The translations under genes were made by a program, and so were the position numbers. From the NCBI RefSeq assembly GCF_007655305.1, contig NZ_VLOG01000012.1:27075-91074 (forward strand): 64,000 bases of DNA, read 5' to 3'. Of the stretch, positions 62,246 to 64,000 are shown piece after piece (position 1 is the stretch's first letter; each line of letters opens with the position of its first letter). Under the pieces are notes generated by a model that searched no databases, was not told where the DNA came from, and was given only the letters and a program-made list of their open reading frames with translations. The stretch is from Algoriphagus algorifonticola. GTDB taxonomy: Bacteria > Bacteroidota > Bacteroidia > Cytophagales > Cyclobacteriaceae.

Positions 62246-64000
62246 TTAAAATGGATAAAAATATGGAATTAACCATGTTGCTAATATCCACATGATCAGG
62301 TTTAGTGGAATTCCCACCACCAAATAATCCCTGAACTTATAATTTCCTGGATTATAAATCATCGTATTAGTCTGGTAACCCATAGGAGACATAAAACTTA
62401 AGCTTGCCGCAAATGTAACAGCCATCAAAAAAGGTCTGCTATCCACTCCAATTGATGCAGCTACAGTGATGGCAATAGGAGCTAAGAGAGCAGCGGTAGC
62501 ATTATTGGACATAATATTGGTCAATAAGAAAGTTAGTCCAAAAATTCCTCCCAAGACGGCCCTTGGTCCAAATTCACCTAGGTTTTCTGTGATAACATCC
62601 CCTAAGAGCTGTGCTCCTCCGGTTTTCTCAAGAGCGGCACCCATAGAAAGCACGCCGGCCAGCATCATAATTACTTTCCAATCAATAGCTTTATAAGCTT
62701 CCAAAGGGTTGATGGATTTAAGTAAGACAAGTACTACCACACCACCTATTGCGCTAACTGCAATTGGAAAAATTTTGAAAGCCGAAAGTAATATTACAGC
62801 TGCTAAGGTAGCTACAGTAAGAATACTTTGAGTCTTATTGATATTTCTGCTCTTATTTTCAGCCAGTAAAAGGAGATCATTTCCTTCACTTAGCCTTTGA
62901 ATTGCTTCTTCTGTACCTCTGAGGAGTAAAATGTCCCCTGCACGTAGCTTAGTCTGTTTGAGTAAGCCTTCCAAAAGCCCAGCTCTGTGTCGGATACCCA
63001 CTACAGTAATCTGATCAAAAATATGCCGGAAGTTAAGGGCTAATAGCTTTTTATTGACTAAGTCTGAGTTTGGAGTGACTAATGCTTCATACAGTCTAAC
63101 TTCATCATCTGTCACATTCTCCGTGCTCCATTCCAATTCTGATTTTATCGATAGACCTGCGATTTTCTTGAGTTTTTGTATGGTTTCTTTTTCACAAGTG
63201 ATTCTTATCAGGTCATCTTTTTCAATGGGAGTATTGGGATATACTTTCACTTTTCTTCCATCTGCTCTTAGAATTTGGAGGGCCTCAATTGGATAAGCTT
63301 TGAATAATTTCTGTTTGTGAAAAGGTTCACCGATTTGCTCAAACTCCTTGGTAATGACAATCTCAATGAGGTAATTTCCAAGATGGGAGCTTTCTTTTAC
63401 GCTGAAATGAGCCTTTCGCTTTGGGATAAGCCAAGTGCCTATAGAAATCATATATATAATTCCAGCGATAAAAAATATAACTCCGGCTTTAGTCATTTCA
63501 AATACACCAAACTCTTCCAAGCCTTCTCTTGCAGCGATTCCACTTACGAGAATGTTGGTACTGGTGCCCAGTAGAGTACATATCCCACCCATTAAAGCTC
63601 CAAAAGATAAGGGCATTAAAACTCTGGATGGTGAAATGCCATTTTTTTTGGCGAGTTGAATAACGGTTGGCATTAATAAGGCGACAACTGCAGTATCGTT
63701 GATAAATGCGGATAAAATACCTGCGGAGAGCATCAAACTTAATATCAGACCAACCTCACTTTTTTGGGCTTGAAGGGTCAGTAAACGACCGAATGAGTCT
63801 AAAAGTCCTGTATTAAAGATTGCGGCAGAGATAACAAACATAGCTGCTACAGTGACTGTAGCAGGATTGGAAAAGCCGGCAAAGCCCTCTTCTAGGTCTA
63901 AAATCCCTGTAAAGATGAAAAGCCCCATGATGCCAATGCTAACGGTATCTATGCTCAGCCTTTCTGTAAAAAATAAAATCATCGCCAAACCAATGATGGC
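62246..64000 (-). CDS. SLC13-family permease with TrkA-C domains (5' end beyond window)
   Basis: At least 584 residues are encoded; the frame stays open to the window edge (AIIGLAMILFFTERLSIDTVS), so the start lies outside. Two membrane halves of the DASS/SLC13 type (SAFINDTAVVALLMPTVIQLA and NIMSNNATAALLAPIAITVA carry the paired NDT/NNA motifs) flank two cytoplasmic TrkA-C domains (about 215-290 and 300-380 of the visible part). It probably moves sulfate, dicarboxylates or another anion, with the TrkA-C domains as ligand sensors. Confidence 0.9.
   Translation of the reverse strand, partial: AIIGLAMILFFTERLSIDTVSIGIMGLFIFTGILDLEEGFAGFSNPATVTVAAMFVISAAIFNTGLLDSFGRLLTLQAQKSEVGLILSLMLSAGILSAFINDTAVVALLMPTVIQLAKKNGISPSRVLMPLSFGALMGGICTLLGTSTNILVSGIAAREGLEEFGVFEMTKAGVIFFIAGIIYMISIGTWLIPKRKAHFSVKESSHLGNYLIEIVITKEFEQIGEPFHKQKLFKAYPIEALQILRADGRKVKVYPNTPIEKDDLIRITCEKETIQKLKKIAGLSIKSELEWSTENVTDDEVRLYEALVTPNSDLVNKKLLALNFRHIFDQITVVGIRHRAGLLEGLLKQTKLRAGDILLLRGTEEAIQRLSEGNDLLLLAENKSRNINKTQSILTVATLAAVILLSAFKIFPIAVSAIGGVVVLVLLKSINPLEAYKAIDWKVIMMLAGVLSMGAALEKTGGAQLLGDVITENLGEFGPRAVLGGIFGLTFLLTNIMSNNATAALLAPIAITVAASIGVDSRPFLMAVTFAASLSFMSPMGYQTNTMIYNPGNYKFRDYLVVGIPLNLIMWILATWLIPYFYPF

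Overview
The window is a chromosomal stretch from a Bacteroidota bacterium, most likely a marine or aquatic member of Cytophagales/Cyclobacteriaceae (Algoriphagus-like). The reasons are low GC; many candidate promoters of the Bacteroidota type (TTG, about 16-20 nt, TAnnTTTG); almost no Shine-Dalgarno sequences; many outer-membrane beta-barrels and lipoproteins; the lineage-typical block acpP-fabF-rnc next to an IPExxxVDY gene and pyk; and a proteorhodopsin-crtY-blh cassette. The species placement is inference from family content. I saw no rRNA, tRNA, CRISPR array, prophage or intact insertion sequence.

Layout. 0-8.8 kb: ferredoxin and a divergent LuxC-type acyl-CoA reductase, a 7TM histidine kinase, an AtoE-type transporter, aconitase, and a small envelope pair (PepSY-like, DUF2490). 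8.9-23.6 kb: a multi-PAS hybrid kinase, TPR lipoprotein, AI-2E transporter, M3 oligopeptidase, a metzincin-type protease, a coupled pair of outer-membrane proteins (one with a ComEA-like helix-hairpin-helix domain) and a BamA/TamA-like protein. 23.6-31 kb: yidD, then the leftward run acpP-fabF-rnc-nadE-lgt and the rightward pair IPExxxVDY-pyk. 31-41 kb: a four-FAS1 lipoprotein, a LytS/LytTR pair, an NFACT/RqcH-like protein, an MBL hydrolase, a receiver plus receiver-HPt pair, miaA and pfkA. 41-52 kb: aldo/keto reductase, two penicillin-acylase-family hydrolases flanking msrB, a repeat-filled gap, a class III aminotransferase, an rRNA-type methyltransferase and an SDR. 52-57 kb: a GlsA/GlsB-like acyltransferase pair for acyl-amino-acid lipids, a CoA-binding protein, and leftward proteorhodopsin-crtY-blh. 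57-64 kb: gyrB, ppk1, a small membrane protein and an SLC13/TrkA-C transporter cut by the window edge.

Function. The light-driven module is self-contained for its last steps: CrtY cyclises lycopene to beta-carotene, Blh cleaves it to retinal, and the rhodopsin (D89/T93/E100/K226, with Met at the tuning position) pumps protons. Upstream carotenoid genes (crtE, crtB, crtI) are not here. Most other genes are housekeeping: lipid synthesis, NAD synthesis, glycolysis, TCA cycle, lipoprotein maturation and topology.

The least ordinary signals are non-coding. They are: a roughly 20-bp-stem hairpin inside the early rnc coding sequence (possible RNase III self-regulation); a terminator-like hairpin between the rhodopsin gene and crtY; a 156-bp repeat present twice about 40 kb apart at about 90% identity; a 49-bp repeat family with a CGCCTTCGGCG hairpin at 0.1 and 47.9 kb; and a small element bounded by 12-bp IS-like inverted repeats that shares its core with a second palindrome at 44.7 kb.
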